Made by a program: the position numbers and the translations under genes. A model generated the notes under the pieces. The model was not told the DNA's origin. It saw nothing but the letters and a program-made list of their open reading frames with translations, and made no database searches. This document shows, one piece after another, positions 17,337 to 25,205 of a stretch of DNA of 44,335 nucleotides; the first letter of the stretch is position 1; every line of letters starts with the position of its first letter. This stretch comes from JACRAR01 sp041674385 (GTDB taxonomy: Bacteria; Pseudomonadota; Gammaproteobacteria; Burkholderiales; Rhodocyclaceae): NCBI GenBank assembly GCA_041674385.1, contig JBAYVU010000026.1, positions 1 to 44,335 on the forward strand. Direction: 5' to 3'.

Positions 17337-17459
17337 GAAACCTTCTCTGCCATGCATTGCCAACAAGATCCAACTGATGCTGCGTGAGTCTTTATGCGTA
17401 CGGTATTAATACCCCGGCTTCTCCAATCCGACTCCAACCGGGCGCGGACAGTTAGCGTG

Positions 17460-17502
17460 GATTTTCATTCGGAAGTGATTTGCAAGAATTGATTTAGGTC
17501 AA
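17460..17502 (-). promoter_or_regulatory. FNR/DNR-type class II promoter, copy 2
   Basis: TTGATTTAGGTCAA (17489-17502), 20 nt, then ATGAAAATC (complement of 17460-17468). Predicted start near 17454, giving a 181-nt leader. Confidence 0.82.
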
Positions 17503-17666
17503 TGCCCCGAACATTTCAGGGGAGGTCGGCAGAAATATTTTGAACTAAATTCAATTACCGCAAACCGGAGACAAAGCCCGGTCTGGCCTTGTGTCTGTGC
17601 GATTTGTAATTCCCTGGTCTGTTCCGGGAATAAAAATATTGTCTGTCGAGTTGCTGCTGGCAACCG

Positions 17667-17697
17667 AAAAAAACCCGGAAGCTTTCGCCTCCGGGTT
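17667..17697 (-). terminator. Rho-independent terminator of the first tandem decaheme gene
   Basis: AACCCGGAGGC and GCTTCCGGGTT form a stem with a short loop, followed by seven T in the direction of transcription, 57-87 bp past the stop at 17754. Confidence 0.92.
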
Positions 17698-17753
17698 ATC
17701 GGCAACTTCAGGCGTTGCCAATGGGGCACACTGTTCAGTGCCCCGACTGACGC

Positions 17754-20432
17754 CTATTTCAGATTGCTATGCACCACAACCGGGTCAAACTGCTTGCCGT
17801 TGGCGTGGCACAGCGCACAGGTTTCGCCGCTGAAGTTGAGCGCGCTGCGAGCCACCTTGATCTGGCCGCCGTTCAGGCCGATGTGGGCTTGCGCGATCGC
17901 CGAGTCATGGCAGCTGACGCAAGCCGCAGCAAACGGCGTGGTCACCTTGTCCGTGGCATTCGGCTGCACGAAGGAAAGCTTGTAGGCCGCCGGCGTCATC
18001 GGCGTGGTGCCGTTGTTGTATTCATAAGTCGACGCCAGGGTATTCTCCGGCGCGCTGCTATAGCTTCCCGGCTTGTGGCAAGCCTCGCAATTGCTGAGGA
18101 TGTTCGGGAAATGCGCTTTGGACATGTCGAGCAGGGTGATCGCGGAAGGCGTCCGGTCGCGTGCATCCACGAATGGCGTGGTGCGGTCTGCGCCGGCATG
18201 AATGCCGTGGATCATGTCCTTGAAGTTGTTGGTCGTCACAGGGAAGTTCAATGCGGCGTTCGGCAGGGTCTTATCGAATCCCCATAGCGCCAGCTTGGCA
18301 TTGTCATCCGCCGAGAAGGGGTAGGCAGCGAGCGCGGCGTCCGAAATGCCGCGACCGGTGGAGTTGATACCCGGGTTATGGCAAGTGACGCAAACCTGGG
18401 TTTCATAGACGCGATTGCCACCGTGTCCTTCGAACCATTCATGACAGTTGCCGCACTTGGCGGGGTCGACCACAACGCGACGGGTAGTGTCGCCGGTGAT
18501 GGTCTTGACCACCGAGATGGTGTGGCGGGCAGCGGCTGGCGAAACCTGGGTGAAGTAACCCTGCAGAGCCACGGTGCGCATCTTCGCGCCGGCAGGGAAA
18601 ACTACGCTGGAGCCGACGATGCTGGCGGTGTAGTAACCGTCCGCATCGCGCGCCGACAGGGTACCCGTCGTGGTAGTCCGGTTGGAGTCAAGCAAATTGG
18701 CCAGAGAGACGCTGATCGGCTGGGCGTTGGTGCGGCCCAGGTTGTTGTAATCGACGGGGGTGGTCACGCCGTCCTGCGTCATGGTATAGGCCAGCAGGAA
18801 ACTCGGGCCACCGGTGAAACCATCCAACGGAGCGGACATAGCCGCAGCGGGGGCTTTCAAGGTCACTGCCGTGCCATCGGCCTTGATGCGGAACTTCACC
18901 GATACGGCATTGGTGGTTGAATTCACTGTGGCCGAAGCAATTTCATAGGTGAAGTTCTTCAGGCCGGCTGGCACCGTGGGATTGTGCGTAGTGGCGTTTT
19001 CGGCCAGGTGGTAGGTTTTGATCGCATCTGCCGTATGGCAAGTCGTGCACAGCTTGTCGTCGGCCTTGGCGCCGCCCTGGTGGCCCGTGGTGACGCCGGC
19101 AACGGTGGTGCCCGTGCCCGTGGCAAAGTCGATGCCGTCATGGCAGGCACCGCACGCCATCCGGCTCGGGACGGCATTCCAGTTGTCGCCCTGCGGCGCC
19201 GTCGCGGTCTGGGTGTGGCACTTGCTGCACAGCCTTACCCCGCCACCGCCGATATAGATGGGATAAACGACATCGTTGAACCGGACATTGGCGTAGTTAT
19301 AACCGGTCTTGGTCAGTTCATCGCCCATGTGCAAGCGGTGGATGAAGGCCGGGAAATCGCCCACGGCCAGGCCGTTGATCCGGTTGGTGGAACCGGAATA
19401 GCCCGTCGCCGTCGTGGCCGCTTCTTTCTGGCCGTACTTGCGCTGGTCGGTGTGGCATACCACGCAGAAGCGCGCATCACCGCGGCTGCCGCCATGGAAG
19501 CCGAGCGCCTGCAGTTTGCCGTGGCATTCGTTGCAATTCGCGGTGTCGACAATGTTGCGTTGCGTGTCGGTGGCTGTAACCGCCTTGCCCGTCGCCGGGA
19601 CAAAGTCATAGACGATATTCGCGGGGTTCTTCATCACCACGCCAGGAACCAGCGTCACGGCATCGGCCGTGTTGCTGCCGGTACCGCGGGCATTGCCGGA
19701 AATCTGGATTACCAGACGATGGGTCAGGGTTGGATCGTAGGTCAGGTCGCCTGCATCGACATTCTTGTAGGAACCGTCGGCTGCGTCCTTCAAGGAAGCG
19801 ACGATATCTTTGGCCTTGGTAATATCGCGCAGGAAGGTGTATTTGTAGCTGCCATCGCCATTGTCAACCAAGGTGCCCTGGTTGTCGGTAGTCGGGCGCG
19901 TGGCGCACCAGGTCGGCGCCGTGGTCGAGTCGCAGGAGGCGCTCGCCGCCACCGTGCCGGCCTTCTGTGCCACCGTCGGCGCGGCGAACACGGCATAGTT
20001 GACCCACTTGCTGGGGCTGCCGTTGGTGCCCGGAACCAGTTTGGCCAAGGCAAAAGCAATATTGGTATAGCCTCTGACAGTCGCCGTGGAACTCATGGAG
20101 GTGTTGTCGGCCAGGCCAAGTACCGGGTTGCCATTGGCATCCATGACCTTGAACTCAACCACCGGCGGGCTGCTGATGGTGACCTTGGTCACCGTCGCCG
20201 TCGGCGCCAGATCAGCCCACGCTTCCGGAGCAAGATTGGCAACTTTCACTGTCGCCGTGGCGTCAGGACCGGCTGCACCTGTAGGACCGGCAGGACCCGC
20301 AGGACCAGCCGAACCAGTGGAACCATCACCGCCACCACCACCACCATTACAGCCTTGCAACAAGAACGCAGCCGTCGCAAGCATGGTCGCCAACAGCGAC
20401 CATCTTCCCCATTTGCTACTTTGCGTATGCAT
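17754..20432 (-). CDS. OmcA/MtrC-family decaheme c-type cytochrome lipoprotein
   Basis: An 892-residue surface lipoprotein, first of the tandem trio in transcription order. The start at 20432 follows AAGGAG by 6 nt; in-frame codons further upstream are rejected. The lipobox is LLQGC (Cys28), then N and a Gly run, then seven Gly-X-Y triplets at 37-57. Ten CXXCH sites: CNECH, CVVCH, CSKCH, CGACH, CTTCH, then CGNCH, CVTCH, CEACH, CVSCH, CALCH. A CX8C pair (CDSTTAPTWC, 19905-19934) is shared with the CX3CH paralog. In Shewanella MtrC a CX8C disulfide in another beta domain controls flavin binding; whether this pair does so is unknown. It has its own FNR-type promoter and terminator. Confidence 0.93.
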   Translation of the reverse strand: MHTQSSKWGRWSLLATMLATAAFLLQGCNGGGGGGDGSTGSAGPAGPAGPTGAAGPDATATVKVANLAPEAWADLAPTATVTKVTISSPPVVEFKVMDANGNPVLGLADNTSMSSTATVRGYTNIAFALAKLVPGTNGSPSKWVNYAVFAAPTVAQKAGTVAASASCDSTTAPTWCATRPTTDNQGTLVDNGDGSYKYTFLRDITKAKDIVASLKDAADGSYKNVDAGDLTYDPTLTHRLVIQISGNARGTGSNTADAVTLVPGVVMKNPANIVYDFVPATGKAVTATDTQRNIVDTANCNECHGKLQALGFHGGSRGDARFCVVCHTDQRKYGQKEAATTATGYSGSTNRINGLAVGDFPAFIHRLHMGDELTKTGYNYANVRFNDVVYPIYIGGGGVRLCSKCHTQTATAPQGDNWNAVPSRMACGACHDGIDFATGTGTTVAGVTTGHQGGAKADDKLCTTCHTADAIKTYHLAENATTHNPTVPAGLKNFTYEIASATVNSTTNAVSVKFRIKADGTAVTLKAPAAAMSAPLDGFTGGPSFLLAYTMTQDGVTTPVDYNNLGRTNAQPISVSLANLLDSNRTTTTGTLSARDADGYYTASIVGSSVVFPAGAKMRTVALQGYFTQVSPAAARHTISVVKTITGDTTRRVVVDPAKCGNCHEWFEGHGGNRVYETQVCVTCHNPGINSTGRGISDAALAAYPFSADDNAKLALWGFDKTLPNAALNFPVTTNNFKDMIHGIHAGADRTTPFVDARDRTPSAITLLDMSKAHFPNILSNCEACHKPGSYSSAPENTLASTYEYNNGTTPMTPAAYKLSFVQPNATDKVTTPFAAACVSCHDSAIAQAHIGLNGGQIKVARSALNFSGETCALCHANGKQFDPVVVHSNLK
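20262..20324 (-). repeat. Collagen-like Gly-X-Y run, seven triplets
   Basis: Codes for GST GSA GPA GPA GPT GAA GPD, preceded by a poly-Gly spacer after the lipidated Cys. Confidence 0.85.
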
Positions 20433-20485
20433 GCCCATCTCCTTTAAATTCCCCACATTACAAGACACAAGAGAAAATACTCAAT

Positions 20486-20504
20486 CACCACAACTTCAAA
20501 ACCA
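20486..20504 (-). repeat. 19-nt leader block shared by two cytochrome mRNAs, copy 2
   Basis: Identical to the complement of 17318-17336; flanking bases also match partly (AAGACT.A.GCA..ATCAGT upstream of it in both leaders). Confidence 0.75.
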
Positions 20505-20626
20505 ACCCCCGTTGCCCTAAGCCCTAGTAGGGGAATCGACTGATATTGCATCAGTCTTCATGTCCTTGCTGCCGTTAATCCTGAAAGCATCTGGCTTACC
20601 GCTGGCCGAAGCAGATATTTGGTTTC

Positions 20627-20669
20627 GATTTTCATGCGAGCGACCCAGTCATGAGTTGATTTAGGTCAA
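20627..20669 (-). promoter_or_regulatory. FNR/DNR-type class II promoter, copy 3
   Basis: TTGATTTAGGTCAA (20656-20669), 20 nt, then ATGAAAATC (complement of 20627-20635). Predicted start near 20621, giving a 189-nt leader. Confidence 0.82.
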
Positions 20670-20811
20670 GGCTCCAAGCTTTTCAGGAAAGATAGTCAAA
20701 ATAACAGGGAACCAAATTGAATAGCCTAAAAGTGGAACTAATCACTCCGACATTTTCGGGCATGTGATGAAACTGTTCAGCGGGAGCGAATGAGGAAGAA
20801 GATACGGGACG

Positions 20812-20850
20812 TAAAAAAAGACCTGGTTGCATCGCCGCAACCGGGTCTTT
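20812..20850 (-). terminator. Rho-independent terminator of the mtrA-mtrB operon
   Basis: AAAGACCCGGTTGC and GCAACCAGGTCTTT pair across 6 nt with one G-A mismatch, followed by a T run, about 82-120 bp past the mtrB stop. The stem sequence is close to that of the terminator at 14516-14555. Confidence 0.92.
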
Positions 20851-20931
20851 GGCGTTACTTCGAACTCCGAACCGAAGATAGAAGACCTAAGACCTTCTCC
20901 CAGCAATTTCGTTTACCGCCAACGATGCACT

Positions 20932-23157
20932 CTACTTCATCCTGTAAATGTAAGCCGCGCCAAGGTAAGTCACCTTCTGGTTGGGCTGCATGCTGACGCT
21001 GCTGTTGTCGGAATAGGCAAAGGGGATGCCGTTGTATCCCCAGGTCCATTCGTCGAGTTTCGCGCGTTGATGCATCAGGTCGAGACGGATGTCGGCATTT
21101 TTCTGCACCGCATACTTGCCGAAGAATTTCAGTATGGTCTGACGGTAGTTGACATCCGGCAAGCCGCCGCCGGCCAGCGCCGCGCCATTGCTCATGCCCT
21201 GCCGATAGCGGTTGCTGTCGTTGAGATAGGACAGGTCGGCGCCGACTTCGAGCACCGACATGGGTTTGCCGGTCACGCCCAGGCCAAAGGCGGTATTGAC
21301 GTTTTCCAGTTCGGCCAGGTAGCCGGTGCTGTGGTCGACGTGCACGGTCTGTCTACCCAGGCTCCAGTAGCCGGTCAGCTTCCAGTTATCGGAAATCTTC
21401 CAGGCGGCATCGATGCCGTAGGATTTCATGCCGGTGTCGCGCAGGCCTTTTTCGCTCGGCGCGGTGTAAGTGTCCTTGCCGTCCTCGATCAGGAATTGCA
21501 GCGAGAGCGCCTCCAGCGGCGACCAATCCGCCGTGATCCTGACCTTGTCGCGCTTGCGATCTTCCAGCGTCATCGGGAATGCGCCATAGCGGTTGTAGAT
21601 GGTGCTGTCCGGAACCGCGGGGAAGCCGGCGCCCGGCACGACACTCAGCCAATTCGATCCCTCGCGCCTGGAGTTCACGTAGCTGATGCCGGCATTGAGG
21701 GTTTCGGACATGGAACGGCGCAGTTCGGCGCGATAGCCTTCTTCGCGCGTTTCCTCGCGCAAGGCCGACAAGCCGTCGATGATGGTGGTACTGGCCGGGC
21801 GGTCGCGCTTGACCTGCTGGTAATCCACGCCAAGCGTGGCCCGGTAGTTGTCCGGCAGTTGATAACTCGCCTCGGCTTTGCCGGTGATCTTCTTCGAGGA
21901 GAACTGGGTGTTGGTGTAGGGAGGATCCTCGCCGGTCAGGTTGTACAAGGCGAGCGGGGTCTTGTCCTCTTTTTCTTCATAGCGCAGATTGGCGAGCATC
22001 GAAAGTTTCGCCAGGGGCTTTGCGGTCAGGCCGAACTGGGCCAGCGTGGTATTCACTTCACCGCCGAGATTGGCAACGCCGGCAGGTGCGCCGGCCAGGC
22101 CGGCGGCAGTGAAGTCGCGATCCTGCGTGGCATGGGTGTAGGCCAGTTTGAAGGTGCCGCGGGTGGTCGGCGCGAACGCATAGTTGCCGGAGAGATAGAC
22201 CTGATGCGCCTGATTGTCCGGCGGCAACGCCATGGGCTGACTCATGAAGCCTTGCGCGGGATTGCCCGCAGCCAGCGACGCCGTGCCGTTGGAGTTCCAT
22301 AGAGAACCAGTCACCGTCGGATTCAGCGATCCGTTGGCGTTGCTGTAGAACGATCCGTAATAGCCGCCGCTCAACAGGAATTTTTCGCCCGAAAAATTCA
22401 GCTTGGCTTCGAACTGCTTGATGGTCGAATTGATCGGCTCAGCCAACAGCAGCATCGCCGTGCTGGTCGCGGATAGCAAGGAAGTCCCGGCAGGGGTGCC
22501 GCAAGTATTGCGCACGGCGGCGAAGACGCCGCAGGCAATGCCCCGGCCAAACAGGCGTGCGCCATCCTTCTCTTCGTGCTTGAAGCTGGCCTCGAACTGC
22601 AAGTTGGGCGTGATCCATTTTTCCCCGCTGAGCGTGACGCCCTTGCGCTTGGTGTCGAGGTTGAGGTCGCTCCCGGTTCCCGGCGCGGACAAGCTGACGA
22701 CGCTGGGCGAAGTGGTGCCGGCATTCTGCATGCCGGTGTTGATGGTGCGCGGATCGCGGCGGGTGATCTCGCTGTATTCCGCCGAGAGTTTCCAGTCGCC
22801 CTGTTTCCCGTAGGTGGCGCCGAGTTCGCGGTTGTCGAGGCCGAGATTGCGGCCCTGGAGGATGGACCAGGTACCGGTCGCATCGTCACGCTTGACGACA
22901 TCGACATCCAGCACGAGACTGGCGTTGTTCTTGCGCATGCCGCTGTACTGCCCGAAGATCGAGCGGTCCTGGCTGTTGCCGCTGACGCCGGCCACGCCGA
23001 TGCTGAGCGCGCTGTCGGGTTTGATGAGCTGATCCACTTCGTCGCTGGCCTGCGCCGGAGCGAAAGCCGCCAGCAAAGACACGGCCAGCAACGTTTGACG
23101 AGTGCCCGCCGTTGGGTTCAGGGTACTAAATGCGAAGTTCTGTTTTGATAGTTTCAT
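20932..23157 (-). CDS. mtrB: MtrB/PioB-family decaheme-associated outer-membrane beta-barrel
   Basis: A 741-residue porin with a signal peptide (about 1-38, cleavage near FAPAQAS). The body is made of alternating amphipathic strands typical of the roughly 26-strand MtrB barrel (for example GKQGDWKLSAEYSEITRRDPRT and DNYRATLGVDYQQVKRD), ending in VTYLGAAYIYRMK. MtrB sheathes the decaheme MtrA through the outer membrane so that electrons reach surface cytochromes. The N-terminal CXXC of Shewanella MtrB is absent; the only cysteines are a CX9C pair in one loop (near 22500-22535). The gene starts 18 bp after mtrA and shares its promoter. PioB or MtoB, which serve iron oxidation, cannot be excluded by sequence alone. 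Confidence 0.9.
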   Translation of the reverse strand: MKLSKQNFAFSTLNPTAGTRQTLLAVSLLAAFAPAQASDEVDQLIKPDSALSIGVAGVSGNSQDRSIFGQYSGMRKNNASLVLDVDVVKRDDATGTWSILQGRNLGLDNRELGATYGKQGDWKLSAEYSEITRRDPRTINTGMQNAGTTSPSVVSLSAPGTGSDLNLDTKRKGVTLSGEKWITPNLQFEASFKHEEKDGARLFGRGIACGVFAAVRNTCGTPAGTSLLSATSTAMLLLAEPINSTIKQFEAKLNFSGEKFLLSGGYYGSFYSNANGSLNPTVTGSLWNSNGTASLAAGNPAQGFMSQPMALPPDNQAHQVYLSGNYAFAPTTRGTFKLAYTHATQDRDFTAAGLAGAPAGVANLGGEVNTTLAQFGLTAKPLAKLSMLANLRYEEKEDKTPLALYNLTGEDPPYTNTQFSSKKITGKAEASYQLPDNYRATLGVDYQQVKRDRPASTTIIDGLSALREETREEGYRAELRRSMSETLNAGISYVNSRREGSNWLSVVPGAGFPAVPDSTIYNRYGAFPMTLEDRKRDKVRITADWSPLEALSLQFLIEDGKDTYTAPSEKGLRDTGMKSYGIDAAWKISDNWKLTGYWSLGRQTVHVDHSTGYLAELENVNTAFGLGVTGKPMSVLEVGADLSYLNDSNRYRQGMSNGAALAGGGLPDVNYRQTILKFFGKYAVQKNADIRLDLMHQRAKLDEWTWGYNGIPFAYSDNSSVSMQPNQKVTYLGAAYIYRMK

Positions 23158-23175
23158 TTCGATTCACCCCCGCTC

Positions 23176-24126
23176 TCAGCGGAACAGGAACTGCGGTGTG
23201 GGATTGGTCGCGGCCGGGTTGTTGCTGCCGTGGATCTGGGTATGACAATTGAGACATCCCCGGCCCTGCGTTACCGAAGCGCCGTTCCAGCCGATGCTGT
23301 TGGGCGGCTTCGGGGTCTGGCGGTACAACGAGGCATCGGCCGGCACATGCGGCGTGTGGCACTGCTGGCAAAGGAAGGGCGGCCGCATCTTCAGCATGCT
23401 TTCGGCGGTGGTGCCGTGCGGGTTGTGGCAGTTGCTGCAATCGTCGTTGACCGGTTCATGGTTATGCACGAACGGACCGCGCTTTTCCATGTGGCAGGTG
23501 TAGCAGGTCTCGACCACGCTGTCGCGCTTCATCAGCTTCGGTCCCGCCGAACCGTGGACATTGTGGCAGTCCGAGCAGCCCATCTTGCCTTCCGGTACCG
23601 GGTGATGCGAAACGCGGTTGGCCTGGGCGCGCTGCTCCTTGTGGCAGGTGTAGCAAACTTCCGGCTGGGTGCGTTTGTCGCGCACCTTGTCCTGGCCCGA
23701 GTGAATCCGATGGCACGAGGAACAGCTTAGATCCCGCGCCTGGTGCGTGCTGCCCATCCAGAACATGCGCTTGGCATCCTTCTGGTGGCAGGTCAGGCAA
23801 GCGTCATTGCGCGCGTCGGCGGGAGTCTTGCCCTTGCGACTGTACGTAACGTCCGGCAGAGGGGATTTGTCGCCCTTGCCGGCACCCTTCAGGTGAGTTT
23901 CGCTTGTGCCATGGCAACTGGTGCAAGTCGGCGTGCGCGTGTCCGCATTCGTGCCGTGTTTGGTCTTGCCGATCAGGAGCACTTCGGGAGAATCGCCTTC
24001 ATCATGGCAAGCCGTGCATTTGGCATCGCCTTTGAGGACGATGTCATCGCCCGCCAAAGCGCAACCCATGCCCATCAATGCGCCCACGAAGGCACACCCC
24101 AACAAGACCTGTCGCAATCGTTTCAT
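23176..24126 (-). CDS. mtrA: MtrA/DmsE-family periplasmic decaheme c-type cytochrome
   Basis: A 316-residue protein. The start at 24126 gives a normal signal peptide (MKRLRQVLLGCAFVGALMGMGCALAG); codons further upstream would extend it by 26 residues. Ten CXXCH sites: CTACH, CTSCH, CLTCH, CSSCH, CYTCH, CSDCH, CYTCH, CSNCH, CQQCH, CLNCH, with HNPHGT and HRIHSG spacers typical of MtrA, MtoA and DmsE. It forms the heme wire inside MtrB, taking electrons from periplasmic carriers. It is the first gene of the mtrA-mtrB operon, under an FNR-type promoter. Direction of electron flow (metal reduction or iron oxidation) is not fixed by sequence. The four OmcA/MtrC-type partners and the anaerobic-type box favour reduction. 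Confidence 0.93.
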   Translation of the reverse strand: MKRLRQVLLGCAFVGALMGMGCALAGDDIVLKGDAKCTACHDEGDSPEVLLIGKTKHGTNADTRTPTCTSCHGTSETHLKGAGKGDKSPLPDVTYSRKGKTPADARNDACLTCHQKDAKRMFWMGSTHQARDLSCSSCHRIHSGQDKVRDKRTQPEVCYTCHKEQRAQANRVSHHPVPEGKMGCSDCHNVHGSAGPKLMKRDSVVETCYTCHMEKRGPFVHNHEPVNDDCSNCHNPHGTTAESMLKMRPPFLCQQCHTPHVPADASLYRQTPKPPNSIGWNGASVTQGRGCLNCHTQIHGSNNPAATNPTPQFLFR

Positions 24127-24221
24127 ATGTTGTTTACCCGCGGTTAACCCAGTCATGTGGCCCATGCTCTGACTTGGCGAAGTTTCCCAAGCGAACGGAC
24201 GCACCCTCTATATTAGCCCGC

Positions 24222-24264
24222 GATTCTCATTTAGGGGGGGCGCCGTCGATTTGATTTAGGTCAA
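24222..24264 (-). promoter_or_regulatory. FNR/DNR-type class II promoter, copy 4 (mtrA-mtrB)
   Basis: TTGATTTAGGTCAA (24251-24264), 20 nt, then ATGAGAATC (complement of 24222-24230). Predicted start near 24216, giving a 90-nt leader. The box lies in the region shared with the divergent HDOD gene and could in principle act on it as well. Confidence 0.82.
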
Positions 24265-24389
24265 CCCTTTCGGCACTATTGCCCGGTTGGGCACAGGGAT
24301 GCAGCGACCCATGGTGATGCTAAACTACGGCTTGGTCGTTTTCCTGGCGGTGCAGGACTATCTTGCGCCTGGCGTGGTGAAGGAACCCT

Positions 24390-25202
24390 ATGCAAGACAA
24401 CAGCACCGGGAATTTGTCGTCTGGTTCTTTGCACATTCCCCCTCGACCGGAAGTCGTGACCGCGTTGATGGAGGAAAAGGCCAAGGCGGAACCGAACTTC
24501 CGTCGCATCGCGAGGCTGATCACTTCCGACGTCGGCCTGTCCGCAGCGATGATCAAGGCGGTCAATTCGCCGGCTTTCGGCATGGAACCCAAACTGGCCA
24601 GCGTTCCGCTGGCACTGCAAACACTCGGGCCGCAGCAAGTGGCCCGCATCGCAACCGAGTTGGTAACGCGCAACCTGAGCGGCGGGAAAACGGCATCGCT
24701 GGAACGCTTCTGGGACTCGGCCGAAAAATCCGCGCTGCTGTGCGCCAGAATCGCCGCCAAACTGCACGGGATATCTTCCGACGAAGCTTATAGCTACGGA
24801 TTGTTTCACGATTGCGGCATTCCGCTGCTGATGAAACATTTCCCCCGCTACAAGGATGTGCTGATAGCCGCCAACAGCAGCGTCGGACAATCGTTCACCG
24901 CCTGCGAAGAAGCCGGCGTCGGCACCCACCACGCGGTGGTCGGCTATTTTTTGACGCGTTCCTGGAACCTGCCGGACGTGCTCTGCCAAGCGACGCTGCG
25001 CCACCACGAACTGGATGTGTTCGAGGTGGAACAGGGCAATCACATGCTCGACTTCATCGGCATCGGCCATCTTGCCGAACACGCCCACCATCTTTCGGCG
25101 CGCAACGGGGAAGATGTCGAGTGGAACAAGTACGAACACGCCGTCCTCGAGCACTTCGGACTGTCGGACGAGGATTACCAGGATATCGTCGAGGGAACTT
25201 AG
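24390..25202 (+). CDS. HDOD-domain signalling protein
   Basis: A 270-residue protein made almost entirely of an HDOD domain: PEVVTALMEEKAKAEPNFRRIARLITSDVGLSAAMIKAVNSPAFG at the start, then SYGLFHDCGIPLLM and VGTHHAVVGYFLTRSWNLP. HDOD domains are relatives of HD phosphohydrolases that usually lack full catalytic residues and act as scaffolds in c-di-GMP, motility or stress signalling. No partner domain (GGDEF, EAL or receiver) is attached. AAGGA lies 5 nt before the ATG. The gene is divergent from mtrA, which hints at, but does not show, a link with control of the cytochrome island. Confidence 0.88.
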   Translation: MQDNSTGNLSSGSLHIPPRPEVVTALMEEKAKAEPNFRRIARLITSDVGLSAAMIKAVNSPAFGMEPKLASVPLALQTLGPQQVARIATELVTRNLSGGKTASLERFWDSAEKSALLCARIAAKLHGISSDEAYSYGLFHDCGIPLLMKHFPRYKDVLIAANSSVGQSFTACEEAGVGTHHAVVGYFLTRSWNLPDVLCQATLRHHELDVFEVEQGNHMLDFIGIGHLAEHAHHLSARNGEDVEWNKYEHAVLEHFGLSDEDYQDIVEGT

Positions 25203-25205
25203 AAC

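Larger units (their letters stand above)
17274..17753. other. 480-bp intergenic region with a long leader
   Basis: No gene is supported. Contents from left to right: leader of about 181 nt (17274-17454) with a 19-nt block shared with the next leader and a 12-bp palindrome GGTATTAATACC (17402-17413), FNR-type promoter (17460-17502), an AT-rich stretch with GAACTAAATTCAATTACC (about 17540-17560) that partly matches the same position upstream of the next promoter, and the terminator of the right-hand gene. Confidence 0.7.
20433..20931. other. 499-bp intergenic region with a long leader
   Basis: No gene is supported. It contains a leader of about 189 nt with a hairpin (GACTGAT / ATCAGTC, 20538-20556), the 19-nt shared block, the FNR-type promoter at 20627-20669, and the mtrB terminator at 20812-20850. 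The stretch 20670-20810 partly resembles the matching position upstream of the next cytochrome gene. Confidence 0.7.

Noticed and set aside
17274..17454. c-di-GMP (GEMM) riboswitch in the long cytochrome leaders
   Set aside because: I looked for the conserved GEMM core (GACGCAAAGCC and the GGGUUGCCG-type end) in both long leaders and did not find it.
24265..24389. FNR-type promoter for the HDOD gene from the shared box
   Set aside because: No suitable -10 element lies 20 nt from the box on the plus strand, so only the mtrA side is called.
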